A stretch of DNA of 64,000 nucleotides from Bolinopsis microptera (GCF_026151205.1 NC_087074.1:3970001-4034000); one strand, 5' to 3'; counted from the stretch's first letter, positions 11,998 to 25,300 are shown. Made by a program: numbers and translations. Notes: generated from the letters alone by a model not told the origin.

Positions 11998-14900
11998 TTA
12001 AATATTTACCTGGTTGGTTGAGTCAGGAGATATGGCACTTTGCCAAGAACTACTGAGCCCGGGGGTGGTTGGATAACCGGCCATTAGCCCCGCGTGATGT
12101 TGGGGGTTGAGAGTGGGGTCGAAGGCGTGGGAGACCCTGGCCCAAGGGTCGTGGTGATCGAGTGAGCGGGGAGGCTGGTCCATCCCGGGGAGAGGTAGAC
12201 ACTGCATGTAGGAGGTGGGGTCAGGGTGGTGGTGGTGGTGGAGGTCACCGTAGTAGCACTCTGCTGGGTTCCGGAAATAGTGATCTGAAGTAATGGCTGT
12301 GTTAATAAATGTGATTAAATTGTAAATCTGACCTGACGAGAGGGAGTTCGTGAATAGTGCGATTGTATTGCAGCGGACGTCGGGTGACATGTTTTAACGT
12401 TTACGTTTTTTTGAACGGCCATGCCATCGATAAATGATCGGGAATTGGTCACGAGGGCAGAAGTCGTGAGGGCGGAGGTCTTTTGCAATTTATATAATTG
12501 TACCATCGTTTTTTAAAATTGTCCTCGGCTATTTCTATTTCTGAGAATTCCTTGCTCGATGTACTTGTAGTTTGCCTGATTATCCTAGAGTCATTCATTT
12601 AATATTATATAGTAAAGCTCAACAAGTTCCGCAGAAAATAAAGTTGATGGAGATAATATGGGGTCATATGGGAGATCATATTATAATATTAAATGAATAG
12701 ACAGTCTTTAGTAAAATCAGGCAAACTACATCGAGCAAGGATGAAGGAATTCTCAGAAACCGAGGACAATTTTTAAAACCGATGGTATTTTGTATGGGAC
12801 CTAAAGGTGAAAAATACAAAGTATTATACCACATACTAGAAACTGTGACTAAATCTAATAAGCTAATAGCTACACGGCGGGGCGGGCACTGCAATCTTTG
12901 TCTCGATAAAAAGCTTTACATCTTAAAGAACCATAGCTCATTAAATGAGAGATCAGAGCTTATCTCAAAATGTCGCCACTCTAGACAATTGTTACTGTTA
13001 GTTAGAAATTCATCGTTTATTTGTACACTACACTTTTTTACGCTATTTTACACTACACTTTTGCCTTCTTTTGTGTATGGAGAAGGACAGCTATTTGGCC
13101 AGCGTTATCGAGGACGACCACATAAGACCTTCCCGGACGTCCTACTTGAAGACACTGGAATGGAACCTGACCAGCTGCGTTTACTCATGTGTGATAGGGA
13201 TAAATGGAGAGAAGCGTTGGCACGAAACTCGTTCCAGATTTCATCTGGATCGACCTAGGCAGGGTAGGCAGGTGTATGGTGTAGTAAAAAGTGAAGTAAA
13301 AAAAGGTACACTTTTTACACTATTTTACACTATTTTACACTATTTTACACTATTTTACACTATTTTACACTATTTTACACTTTTTTACACTTTTAATTAC
13401 ACTTAACAAAATTATCTCCTAAAAATCTTCTTTTTTCCTATTATTTTCCAATCAGTCTTCACGTAGTACATTTCCAAAGGTAAAACAAACCTTTGGTGAG
13501 AAAAAAATGTCGCTTTTTTACACTTTTTGAGGCTATTTCAGGCTATTTTACACTAGTACTAGTGTAAAGTAAATTATTAATTTTCAGTCCTAATTATAAT
13601 AGCTACTGATACATATTAGTTGAGCACTTTGCAACGTTGGAAACTTACATTTGTAAGTTAAAAGTATGTAATCATCTGTTACTCTCACTGTCATATTATA
13701 TATTTTTATCAAGCTGAGGTTATTATATATATGTATTGATCTTTGTTCGGTTGCTATGGTAACAGATCAAGAGACATGGTTTGAGTTACCATGGTTACTA
13801 TTCTAGGAGGAAGCGTGGGAGTTTGCTGATATAGTGACAATTTAAGAAATAGGTGTTGTCATGACAACAGGGCTAGGAATGTAGGGGTCGGAACCCCACG
13901 TGTATTTCGACGCTAGCCATGGTGCCTGAATCCCGGTCTAACACAGCTACACCACGACACGTGAGGGGCGTCAGTTTAATACAATAATTGGTAGCTGTTG
14001 TTGTAGCCAGGTGGCGGGGGTGATACAGTGGCTCTGATGTTAGTAGTAGCAAGGTGGTGGTGGTGGAGTACCGCTCTACTGACCATGACCTGATCACGTG
14101 GTACAGACTGCACGCTTAAGTTAGACTCTCCACAGCACTGCATTCACCTCCACGGTCCGGCGACAACACCCTGTCAAACAGCTCCCCTTGAACTGTGTCC
14201 AGTGAAGCGTGCTCTGAGCCAAGGTATAGTCTGTGTCTAGTTCATAGTTCCCAGGTTGAGTAAAGAGGTACAACCTGTAGATTATCAGACTAGAAGTAGA
14301 CACATCATAAACACATTCCGAGCCACGTGCATTGCAGAGCAACCCTTTGAACCTTGTGACCTCCGTAATAACGATGACTCTTGGCATACTTCTCAGCTCC
14401 GTATGTCAAATTTCATGCGAACAATCTTATAACAGAGAACTTCTCAGGTATCACGGGTCAACTGTTTGAGAAGCTTTGAAGTATGAACTGCTAAGAGCAT
14501 GCAGTATTAGACGTCTTGTGATTGAATAAGATTTACAAGGAGTGAGAGCAAACGTAAGCATAAATGCTATTTTAATCTACCACTTCCAGTCACACTCAGA
14601 TGCTAGTGAGATGGCAATTATCAGAGCAGCTACTAGTGGGGTTGCAATTATCAGAGGGCCTCTAACTCTAGGGAAGTTATGAGAACAGCTGATATCAGTT
14701 TATATCATGATGCAAATGATTTATTGCAGAACTTAATTTATGGAAAATATTACGGGATTGATTTTAGAATTCAAAATTCTGAACAATTTGCCTGGTATCC
14801 ACACTGTCACCAATCACCATGGCAAAAACTTTTGATGCCCTGAGCCAACGAAGACAATGTTCCCCCCCCCCCCCCCCCAATACTTTGTACTCTTAAAAAT

Positions 14901-17900
14901 CTCAGAATTATGAATGATCTAAGGATTATAACTTTATAATGTACGATTCACTCATTCACAGTGATACAGTTTGTATCGAAAATGTACACATAGCCCCCAT
15001 AGTCTAATCAGTTTTGTTTCGCAGCTATGATTTGGTAATTGCATCCCGGACAGGCTCCCCCAAACTATCGTATAGGACCCAACCAATCAAAACCGTCAAA
15101 AAATACCCTCCCACCAATGGGGGGCGAGGTGAGAGCCCACGTGATAGGGCTGTCGGAGCAAGTGTTAGCTCGACAGTTCATGCGGGGATTATGTGTTACT
15201 AGAGGAACTAAGTGGATTCGAATGTGCGGTAATCTCATCAGTCATCAGAAATGTTTTTAACGCTAATTTTACCTTGCACAAATACATGTGACACATTGCT
15301 GAGATTTTAATATTGTACAATATTCTGCTCCGTAAAAGTACGGAAGATCGAAAATTATTTAGACATGGGCATGATTTCCCCCTTACAATTATAAGCTTAT
15401 GTGTAAGTTAGTGTAAATCGTACCTCGATTTACCATGCAATTTACCGTTGATCAATGATCTCTAAGAGGCCCCGTAAATTTAGATGGTCTACTGAATAAC
15501 ATAAACAGTACAGTGCTGGATATTCACTGTGGGATTGGTCACTGGTTTCTAGCTGAAGATAAAAATACCACAACAGAATTAGATGCTGCACGTGTTAGAC
15601 TAGTTGCACGTGTGAGACTAGTTGCACGTGTGAGACTAGTGTTAAATGTATAAACAACACGTCAGCACGCGTTTAAAACAACTCTTTTAAAAGCGCTGGA
15701 TTGATTAAAAGATTAAATTAAAGTCTTGCGCACTGTAGCGTTTCAGACAGCAGCCACATCACCGAACTCCTTCATCAACTCCTTCTCCGCAGATTCACAC
15801 GGCTGTTCCCACATGGCAACCCACACTTCACACTTCAAACCTCATCTTCTCTCCTACAACTCGTGATAAAAATCCCGCACGAAAAACGTCAATTTGGAAA
15901 GAAAGGGCACATGAGAGGTAAAAAAGTACTGTGGTAGGTTCAACCTGCCGTTACTTCGTGATGAAAATCTTAAAATCTGCTAAAATGTGGCCAAACAACT
16001 AGCTAAAGTTGATGGTAGAGACGGAGTTTTCGCTTCAAGGTATGATTAGAACGGTGATCATCTGATTTTCAGACTAATCACGGGGCTCGGGTGGCTTCAA
16101 GTGCTGTGTTTATAACTGTGTAACCGCCTAATTAAGCAGTACTTAACTCCTCCGATTTTCTAACGAGGGTATTTAATCGAATTTAAAGATGTTTACAGGC
16201 ACCTTAACAGTAACCTAATTTTTGCATAATGTTTTATGGGTGATGTGGTGGTGGACTTGCAAAAAAAATCAAAATATAAAAGGTTTTTTAAATAATTGTC
16301 AAATCTAAACTTACCTTGAAAACTAAATTCGTCGTCTCTGGTGAGAGGATTTCCATATCTTCCCCTGTTGGCTAGTTTCATCTGAGTCATTCGTCTTTCC
16401 TGAGATAAGAAGGTTTTAAAACCTAAATATAAAATTGCAGTGACAGGAAAAACATTACCGCACCACCACCTAAGTAAGGGATCTGTTGGCAGATTGAAAG
16501 CAAGATTATGAGCAAAGCAACTGGAAAGTTCCACATGAGTGTATCCTTTGAAGGAGCCCCATTGCTATTTTTCAGATTCTCGCCCTGTCGGCTATTTGAT
16601 CAAATTTTGGATACTGAAACCATTTAATCTCTTAAGAACGAATTAGTTGAATATTTTTACTTTAGCATTACATTAATAGGCCGTGCAATTTACTTATCGA
16701 ATTCTTGATTCTTGATCATGTAGAATTTGAAAAAAACATGTAATTTGGGTGTCGAAGCAATGGCTCTACAAAAGGACCAATCACAGTACAGGATCCAGTC
16801 CTTGGTGACATGCTATTGTGATCATTCTAAGAGTCGCACTACAGCAGAGGACGACAATGGGGCGAGCACGTGATATCATCACGTGTGCGCTCTTAAATAT
16901 CACGTGATTGCTCTACAATAGTTGGTGGTGACTACTCGTCGTGTCAAAAGGGCAAGTTTTTCAAAAGATTTGCTCTGTAACACTAGTAGACAAAGAAGCC
17001 ACTGTTGGGTGCCTAGCATTTAAAGTTTTATTGTACATGATTCGATGATTTTGGCGGGCAGTAGCAGCGCCCGAATTTATTCTAATACCTCCCGTCAGAC
17101 GCACTGTTAGATCGTGATGGGCTATGTTGAAATATCCAAAGAATGCTAGAAGCGGACCACCTTAAATCTTTGAATGCTACTTTATTCTATTAGGCTCGGT
17201 TTCTAAAGATCGAAAACGAGAAAATTATAAAATGTGTTCTGGGAAGTAAATACCTAACACTACTTAATACAGCTAAGTATCATGTACTTGCATTAAGAAT
17301 ACACATTTACATGCAAGGAGGGCGACCCACGCCCTCTTAAGCTAGGGATTAGAGGATAATGCAGGTTAATGGTGGTCACGTGATCACGGATATGTCCAGC
17401 TTGAGGAATAACAGGGCGTCATGTGAGCGGGGATGCTGTGCTGGGAGATAATAATAGTGGACCGGACTGGAACCCGAAACAAAACATACAGCTATATAGG
17501 AATGCAGCCCGAAACTTAAGAGTGGCTAATTGGATTTCTATTAAGGATTGTCAATTAGTGGTATTTACAGTGAAAGCCAATCTTATTGATCTGTAACAAT
17601 GTATTCGTTGACCGAGAATCTGGTCAGAGAACTCCAAATCATTTCAATACAGCCAGTATGGAGACAATATAGTTGGAATGTGCAGTGTGACGCTGTCACA
17701 TCCTGTCCGGTCCGGCACTGACCGGCAACTGAATCCCAGTTAGCACCTCTAACTCGCTTATCAATCATGTGTAATCTGAATTACAATACACCTTGAGTCA
17801 TATCTCAGATAGCTCCCTGCGCTCCACTAGGTGTTACAGTGGAGATGGTAACACAATTCCGGCCAATCACAAAGTTTAACGCCAACGGTGAAATCAAACG

Positions 17901-20900
17901 GAAATGTCAAAAAGGCGAGGTCTTGTTAAGCAGTGGTTCTGAAAGTTATTCGATCAGGTGGAAATTTACAGGGCCTCATTACCATTAGATACAGGAATAG
18001 GAATCCATAGGAAGTTAAGGTGAACTATTAGGGGGAATTTTTAGTGGCCAACGGTTCGAGACATACTGGAGTTTTGGTGAATTAGTGGATTACGCCAAAG
18101 AATTTTAGTCATGACAGGTCGAAAGATAGCTTCAGGGGAACGATTTAACAATAGTGGTCCATAGGTGTTACCAAGTGTCTTATGAATATTTAATTCAACC
18201 AGCAAAAGAATCAAACAAGTGCGTGGAATTAACCATATTAAAATGGAGGTCAATTAAAGGTTAATAGACGATTCTCACCTTACTACGACGATTCTGGAAC
18301 CACACTTGGATGACCCTCATATTGAGACCGGTCTCCGTGGCCAGCTGCTCTCTGATGTTCCGTGTGGGCTTCTGGTTTGATTTGAAGGCTGCTTTTAGGA
18401 TGTCCAACTGTTTTGATTTTATTGTCGTTCGGGGACCTCGTCTTTTACCCGTCGTTGTGCTGACCTGAAAGAGTTTGAAAGTCAGTATTGAGTGGCTGTG
18501 GGGACACAGTGCACGTTAGAGGTTAGTTGTAGCTGTGCCTGGTCGATATACTGACTATAATAATCTATCACTTATTAATCATGAAGTCACTATATAGCGG
18601 TTATACATTTGTCTCCACGTTTTCCGGAGAGCGGAGAGTATCCGGTATCGGAATAGATTTCACCCAGCCAAGTTCACGGATATCTAAGCTTAAGTGGACA
18701 CATTTGTCGAGGTAGTAAGGTAGTATGAATCTGGGCTACGTTCAGAAGACAGTTCCCGCGACAGATTGCACCAATGTTCCCCAAAAGTGCGCACTTACCT
18801 TTTTTAATGTACGACCCAGGTATTAAAATCCAGCATTGGCAGATTAAATCAGATTAATGTAACGGGACAAATGAGGACTTATGGAGAGTGACTGGTAGGA
18901 TAATCCGAGTTGGAGAACGTCATGATTTCTAGCAGAATGTGTTCGCTAAGAGGACTATTAATTGGAATGGGTTGTGATGAAGACCTATTAATTGGGTTTG
19001 ATTGTGATGAAGACTGTTCATTTAAGCAGTAGGAATTTTAAAGAAGTTAGGCCACATGATGGGACTGCATTTTTATTGGTTTGAGAAACAACTCAAGCTT
19101 AAAAAGTCAGGCTCAGTAAAGCTATGATAATTATGTCATCAAATATATCTGAGTTTCAAAGAAATATAGTTATACATTATACAATTTGCATTAATCTAAA
19201 GCAGCTGTCATTTTTTAGGACCCTACTGATGTCCGAAAAGTAGTTTAAAATGGCATAACGCCATAATAAGTGGAGGTATATACTATAGTCCCCAACGGCC
19301 AGCATAGCTTAACTGTATTTCATTAGTTAATATTCTAGGATATCCTACATTACTCCTTCTCATACCTGTGAGTTGGATGTTTCAGGACTGTTTACTCCTT
19401 GATCTTCTGAGCAGGGCTCTGACATTCCTCCCTCTACTTTAACTTTACCAGAAACTTCACACTCGGTTATCGGCTCCTGAGAGAGAACACCATGTTAGTT
19501 ATTAGGAGGAAAGAGAAAGGTCCTCTGAACGGATGATATTGATAGCAATGATATGATAGCAATCAAACGAGTTAATTATTTTCCTGGGTGTTTTCGGTTT
19601 CGTGTTTAAAACGCCTACAATCTGACCGATTGTTGCAGGAATTTAACCCAATTAGAGTTATCAAGACCTCGCAATTACCTTTATCGTAAACATGTCCCAA
19701 AAGAAACATGTGCGAAAGAAACATGGAACCTAACGATAGAATTCAAAATTTCTGGGTATGCGACCCTGCTGGACACTGGAGGGTACAGAGAGTGACCAGT
19801 ACTAAGTGGGTAACAAACCTGTATCATGTCGCTGCCGGGAGACTGGTCCTGCACAGTAGTGCTGACCATGCCGTGAGGAGGAGAGTGGGTGTTAGGGGAG
19901 AGGTGAGCGGGGGAGACAGAGGGAGGTGAGGCCCAGGAGGCAGGAGGGGTGGGGTACGGTTCCGACAGGGCCGTCGGAAGGGCGCCGCCGCTCACCGTCG
20001 GTTTTATGTCGCTCGTCGTGCTGTGAACCTCGTTATCTGCGACAAAAAAGAGGGTGACATATGGCCGGAAATGGTGTACAATTCTGGGAAACCAGCTAGG
20101 CTGGCTGTGGAACCCCGGTTCAATATACCTGATAAGCCGGTTTTTAAGTGATCTTAAAAGCGCGAATTTCAAATCAAGGCAGCCACTTGGGCTCCACTCA
20201 TACATTTGGTATGAGGTATTTTCTCCTTTGTTTAGAGCGATTCTGCTGTTCTTTTACTTGTTCACGCCTGGTGCCCCACAATTCCTTGGAGAAAAGATAA
20301 AGACATTAGGACGGTACCAGGAAGTTCTATTACATTACGATAGCAGACCAGCTCTGAAAACACCAGCTCTTCTCTCTAGTCAATAATATGGCAGGCCAAT
20401 ATTTGGTGTGATGTCGTGTCTACTTGGATCTTATCATTTGAGTATGCTCAACAATAAAATTACGAAAAATGTGGATTAAAAACTACTTTTTGTATTGTGA
20501 ATTTACACCTAATTATCGAATTTGTGTTGTTTTATAATCAAATTTGGCTGGCGAGAGAGAGTGACTGAGAGAGAGAGCTAACAGCAAATCTAAGGTGGTT
20601 CATAACCTGACTCGGACTGCACTAAAATATTTTTTTTACTGCGGGTATGTAAAATAAAATTAGAGTTCAGCTCTGAAACTAGCATTATTTTCAGAGAATT
20701 TCATGTCAAGGATTGCACTCCAATTTTCAAGCAATACTGTGAGACAAGTGTACATGGGTGTCTAAAATATGACAAGGAAGCGTGGTCAATTTTAGTAATG
20801 TGTCAAAATGAGCACTTTGAACGCTGGTATTAAATCTTTAAATACATGACAGTAGAACTATAAGTAAAATGGCGTAAATCTAAAAACTGCAGCTAAATTG

Positions 20901-22368
20901 CTGCAGTTCACAATCTATAGCATCATCTTTAATTCTAGAAATGGAATCTAGCTTAAAATCTTTAATTCAGTAACTCATTAAAATTAAGTGAACTTAAATG
21001 CCAACTTGACTTTTTGAATCTTAATCTTACCTGGTCTGACAGCCTCGGATCGCTGGTTCTTGAAATCTCTGCTACACAAGAACTTCTTGTTGTCGATGGT
21101 ATAAAACTCCTCCCCCGCCTCAAGCTGTCTGCAGCACTTGGAGCAGGTAAAACATTTGACGTGGAACATCCCGATTGTGTTGGGAGGTTTGAGAATCATA
21201 TCGTCTGGGGTAATATCTTTCTTACAGGATCCGCACGAACTTGCCTGGCTCCTATTGGTGGGGAACGTGTATTAAAGTCAGGAGGGGCAAGCAGCATCGA
21301 ACTTTTTTCCCAGAATTTATGGATAATTATTTTTATCTCAAGCTTTTTCGAAGAAAACATCGGTGGTTCTCGCCACACGTTCAAGCTTCGAGTTCGGCGG
21401 AAAAAGATTATCCCTTTACTTATTCTTGAATACTCCTTAGATCTTTACTGACTCATTTCAATGCCAATTATGTCTAAAACTGTCGGTTTTAGGAGACTAG
21501 GAACACAGCCCCTTATCGACAAACTCTACAAGTGCTTATTCCTTAGAACGGGTTAAATCGAGAGAAGGAGAGAGAGAGAGAGAGAGCGCTCCAAAAACTT
21601 AAACCCCCTAAAGCTCTTTAGCTTTAGCCGGGTACACTCTGGTTATGCATTGCTCGCTATAATACTTGAGTACATCGAGCAGAGCTCTCCAGCCCCTCTG
21701 TCAGCTGTCGTTAAAAAGGGAGCTGAAGGAGAGTATTGAATATCGGTATAATGTGACGTGACCCCCAATTAGAGGCCTACTGTCCCCTGACCCGATACTG
21801 AGTCTAGACTACTGAGTTACCCCCTGCTCAGCACCCCTGCTCAGCAAACATAACATTAGAAACCTGGATGTAGTTGTGAGAAAACATGTGGACGCCCGGA
21901 AAGAATTTTGCTGGGATATAATGAATGCTGGAGCGGTTTTTTGCTTACTTTTCAAAGTCTTTGTTGCAGTAGAACTTGCCGTTGCGGGTGAAACACTGGT
22001 CAGCTAAAACTGCGCCACAGTCAACACAAACCAGACAATCGCTGTGCCAGGTTTTGTCAAGAACCTGGAGGGAATAAGTGTTATCAGGTGAAAACATTTT
22101 GAAAGGCCAGGGTTTGCAACCTTTTGACACCTTCCTCCGGTAATCCGGCTCAGCTGGATCATCATGAATTTGGATTTTGGGTGAAGCACAGAATATACGG
22201 AAATAATTCTAACGATGATATACAGACAACCACATAATATGATAGCAATAATTTGAGAACGTTAAAGCGGAAAACCGTAATAAAGTTCTGAATATAAATA
22301 TAATTGCTCACCTTCATTAAGAATTTGTCGTGAATTTTCCCATTGCAGCCGGCACAGTAGGACACCAT
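11998..22368 (-). CDS. Lhx1/5: LIM-homeobox transcription factor of the Lhx1/5 (Lim1) class
   Basis: Eight exons, all phase-consistent: 22312-22368, 21949-22064, 21031-21251, 19819-20036, 19366-19476, 18279-18464, 16315-16399, and 12010-12284 reading on to a stop at 11998. The prediction is 426 residues, near vertebrate LHX1 at about 400. LIM domain 1 spans about residues 5-57 (starting [15 protein letters not shown], with WHSDCLVC after the first intron) and LIM 2 about residues 63-118 ([12 protein letters not shown], then [11 protein letters not shown]). A Ser/Pro-rich linker follows. The homeodomain begins near residue 248 with [20 protein letters not shown], contains [12 protein letters not shown], and is split after RRSK from ERRM, the intron position I recall for Lhx1/5 genes. 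The tail is rich in His and Pro. In animals Lim1 is a nuclear activator working with Ldb in axial and neural patterning. The last exon could instead splice at CAG|GTAAAT, so the extreme C-terminus is uncertain. Confidence 0.93.
12497..12787. repeat. Large imperfect inverted repeat, about 105-bp arms
   Basis: The left arm (about 12498-12605) and right arm (about 12685-12787) are imperfect reverse complements enclosing about 80 bp. Matching stretches include TTTGCCTGATT with AATCAGGCAAA and CTTGCTCGATGTA with TACATCGAGCAAG. The right arm runs directly into a retroelement fragment. The arrangement suits inverted copies of the end of a Penelope-like element or a foldback MITE. It lies in the last intron of Lim1 on either strand. 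Confidence 0.75.
12840..13258 (+). mobile_element. Retroelement remnants, two fused fragments
   Basis: One plus-strand frame carries two recognisable pieces. At about 12870-12985 it reads [13 protein letters not shown], then [13 protein letters not shown], a Cys-rich pattern I know from the C-terminal part of Penelope-like and related invertebrate reverse-transcriptase proteins. At about 13080-13225 it reads [19 protein letters not shown] and later [10 protein letters not shown], a pattern typical of the C-terminus of non-LTR (LINE) polyproteins. No catalytic core is present. The join looks like one insertion next to another, inside the last intron of Lim1. Confidence 0.55.
13308..13395. repeat. 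10-bp microsatellite
   Basis: About seven or eight copies of a 10-bp unit TATTTTACAC in tandem, with degenerate copies continuing on both sides (13030-13060 and 13510-13565). It lies just 3' of the LINE-like remnant, where such elements often carry short tandem tails. Confidence 0.9.
13750..13798. promoter_or_regulatory. Pair of X-box-like palindromes in a Lim1 intron
   Basis: GTTGCTATGGTAAC at 13750-13763 and GTTACCATGGTTAC at 13785-13798 lie 21 bp apart. The first fits the RFX X-box; the second deviates in one half-site. They are within the 4-kb intron between Lim1 exons 7 and 8, so an intronic enhancer is possible. Function is inferred from the motif only. Confidence 0.35.
13976..14387 (-). 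CDS. Possible small two-exon gene nested in a Lim1 intron
   Basis: On the minus strand an ATG at 14387 opens 80 codons (starting [15 protein letters not shown]) to a GAG|GTGAAT donor after 14148. A 40-nt intron with a TCTAAC branch-like site ends at GTGCAG, and the frame continues in phase 0 for 43 codons and a stop at 13976, with an [15 protein letters not shown] end. GC content is clearly above the surrounding intron. Without splicing, the first exon frame stops at 14121. It has no signal peptide, membrane segment or recognised domain. The phase does not match Lim1 exon 7, so it is not an obvious alternative Lim1 exon. It may equally be conserved non-coding DNA. Confidence 0.3.
14863..14878. 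repeat. Poly-C homopolymer
   Basis: A run of about 16 cytosines within a Lim1 intron. Runs of this length are prone to length error in assemblies. Confidence 0.9.
15025..15128 (+). CDS. Possible isolated plus-strand exon in a Lim1 intron
   Basis: A TTTGTTTCGCAG acceptor ends at 15024 and a GAG|GTGAGA donor follows 15128. One frame between them reads [18 protein letters not shown] and is GC-richer than its surroundings. A second frame (from 15039, [16 protein letters not shown]) is also open and extends to 15260 without splicing. No partner exon or family is recognised, so this may be part of an unknown transcript or chance. Confidence 0.25.
15588..15640. repeat. 18-bp tandem repeat, three copies
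   Basis: Three near-identical 18-bp units, each containing GCACGTGTGAGACTAGT, so the CACGTG E-box core occurs three times at fixed spacing. It lies in the intron between Lim1 exons 7 and 8. Confidence 0.85.
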
Positions 22369-25300
22369 ATTAAACCGATCTTTAGAGACCGTTAAAACTC
22401 TGTTTTACTAAAGGGTTACGATGGTTAAACTATAGACTTTGAACGTATAACATTATATTGAACTATATGTCATGGAGGATGACCATGTCCTGGTTCACAA
22501 CATAACTGGCAAACTGGTCAACTCAAATATTTCTAGAGGAACGATGATTTTATAATTGGAATGGGGGCGAAGAACAAAACTATGAACGGTCAAGATTTGC
22601 TTCAAACTAAACTTGGTGAAACATGTTGTGGCTTGTGTTCTTAGTTGAGACGCAACGGAAGATGACCAATAAGAACAACATATCACAAATGTTACGGGCA
22701 CGTTCTTCATTTACTTATCAAAGTATCACGAATCTAGAACTGAACATTTCAAACTGACAATCTTTCAGGCAAAATCCTTCAAAACCATAATCTCAAGAGC
22801 TGACAAAAGAGGACTACTTTTCAAAAATGTGCAGTACATGTTTAGCAGTCCAAAAAACATTGAAAACAATATCGACTGAAAGTATAAAACTCAAACGAGC
22901 TTATCTGCGACTGAGGAGCGCACGGCTTCACTCCCTTCTCCCTCTAATGCGATTAGGATTTAGGGCAGCGAACCTGAAGGCAGCTCCGCCGCTCAGGGTA
23001 TACCCGGTCACAGAGAGACCCAGAAAGAGAGAGAGGGTCTGGCCGGGACTAGCAGGACACCGACAATTGTCAGAGGTTTGTTGCAGGTACAGGCGGGAGT
23101 ATTACACGATAACATTACTCAGGCTGATAACGCTACTCAGATCCCTCAAAACAAATACAATTATTACATTTCATAATAATATATGACAGGCATTATGCAC
23201 TCATATCCACTGCAGCGTATGTGTATTGAAAGAGAACGGAGGATCGTGTGGTGGGTGCTGATGTAACAAGCCCCTTATTTATAAGTGGAAATAGGAGAAA
23301 TTTGAGGACCCTTCTGCAACAATTAATAGAGTGTAACAAAAGATAGATAAGGTGCTAGTGAGTCCTTGTATGGCGCAGAACTGATCGCCCAAATTATTGG
23401 ATTAAATTGGAATCAGATCAAATTAACCGCATGTATTGATTATTATTCAATTAGAACTGCCTTATCAGTACGAAGGACATACAAGAAGGCTGTCAAATTA
23501 ACGCATGACAAGAATCGGATCATGTCAACGCTGAGGGATTAATCCTATTAACAAGGAAAGTGTAATACAAGTGTATGATGAACACATTAAAAACACTATA
23601 CAGGAGAGGGAAATTGGGAACGATTCAAGAAAAACGCACATGTACTGAGAATATAAAGATAGTAAAGCAACCCTGGTGATATTAGAGGGGATAAGGTGGC
23701 TACTTTAAAAAAAATAACGAGCCCAATATATACGGTAATATAGCTGGCTTGACCAATAACGTGGCTTCTAAAACCAGCTTTAGCCATGACTGCGCCCCAC
23801 AACAACGCCGCCAGCTTTGAAGAAAGAAAATGGAGTCACTGAAAAAAAAGAGCACGCACCATATTCTTACGGCTCTCTTTCAAGATCATGAGCGAAAAAA
23901 TGGTGGAGTACTGTAAAGGAGCTGCTAATGTGCTGCTGTTGTTAGCAAGTCAGGTAAAGAGGTCTGAATGGGGCCAGAGAGAGAGAGAGAGAGGGGGGAT
24001 ATGACTCCAGTACAGGGGAGCTACACGGTACTACTGAACTGGCGTGTGCCATACAACCAGCAGTTACGACTACGTTTGAACTCAAGTTTCATAGAGCTGT
24101 ACAGCCGTACAAGTGAATGGAATTAAGAGAGAAGGCGGAGAGAAAAAATGGTTAAAAATAAAGCGGAGCTAAACATTAACAAACTCGTGGAACGGGAGCC
24201 ACGGGGAGGCAATTTGCTGGAGACTAGATCGGCACATGTTTTTACAATGCAGCCATTACAAGGAGCAGGTCTGCGAACAGCAGCTGACAGAATGTTACTA
24301 ATTACCTAAGACTAGTATACAAGTTCGGGGGGCCCCGCACACTAGCCATTTCAACAGAACATTCGTCTCCACCCTCTACCCTCCCCCCGCAACAACATCA
24401 AAATTTGTATCAGATGACGGAGGAAAAGATCTGGGTAACAACAACCCAGTATGGCGAGTGGTGAACCATCAGACTAGCAGTCAGGGAGAGAGAGAGAAAA
24501 CCACCAGAGTGCCAACATTCTCCAGACACAATACTGATCGTGGCTCCCAATTAGATTACCATCAGTGAAAATCAGATGAGTCAGATTGCATCGCTCTGAA
24601 CTGCAGTACTGGCTCGTGTATGTAGTGTTTGTGTGGTGGAACCGTGATGTTCGGTAAACAGTTCGATCAGATGTAGTATCGAGCCATGATGCCACTCAAC
24701 ACAGCGGTAGTGGAGTAGGAGGACGCAAATATCTACTTAGCGCACATGTAGCATGCTCTCCACTTAAGAATCATGCGTTTATAGCCCATCTGGGGTCGTG
24801 AAAAGGGGCTTGCAATTACATTATCAGGCTATCGAAATCTGTGATGCAGCGAGCACTGAGAAATGAAACTATTGTCACGATTGGCAATGATGACACGGCG
24901 CCGTGCACCTTTAGACTAGATACATGAATTTGAAAATATATTTGACTTGGCAGGCGGCAGTTCAACACTGTGGATTTAAGTGTAAATGTAAGGATTAGTG
25001 TGAGGAATGATCTGTCAAGTGAACTCCTCATCAAAATCTGTATATTATACTGAAGGTGAATTATGGGATGGGTGAATTTTTATAACCTGCCCAAATCTAT
25101 TAAAGTAAAATTGACTATCAAACTCTCTCTCTCTCTCTCGCCCCCGTGAAATCAGATCGTAAACTTCGCTAGCATCACGTTTCGCAGGATCTATTGGGGC
25201 AGTTAAATGAAGCACTAGGCGCGATTGACAGCTCCAGCAGCTCTCAAAGGTATACAGCGTCTCTTTCTCTGAACATGATATAGAATATAGTAAAACATAC

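Noticed and set aside
12782-13406. Overlapping 158- and 111-codon frames as a host gene
   Set aside because: The content is retroelement C-terminal debris followed by a 10-bp microsatellite; no catalytic core or gene structure.
16861-16915. Cluster of CACGTGAT motifs as a specific enhancer
   Set aside because: CACGTG cores occur throughout the window (for example 9670, 13900, 17381, 25695, 28340, 44586), so this cluster is not distinctive without background statistics.
22827-23186. 119-codon plus-strand frame upstream of Lim1
   Set aside because: Arg/Leu-rich with no recognisable domain, no splice support and simple-sequence segments; more likely upstream non-coding DNA.
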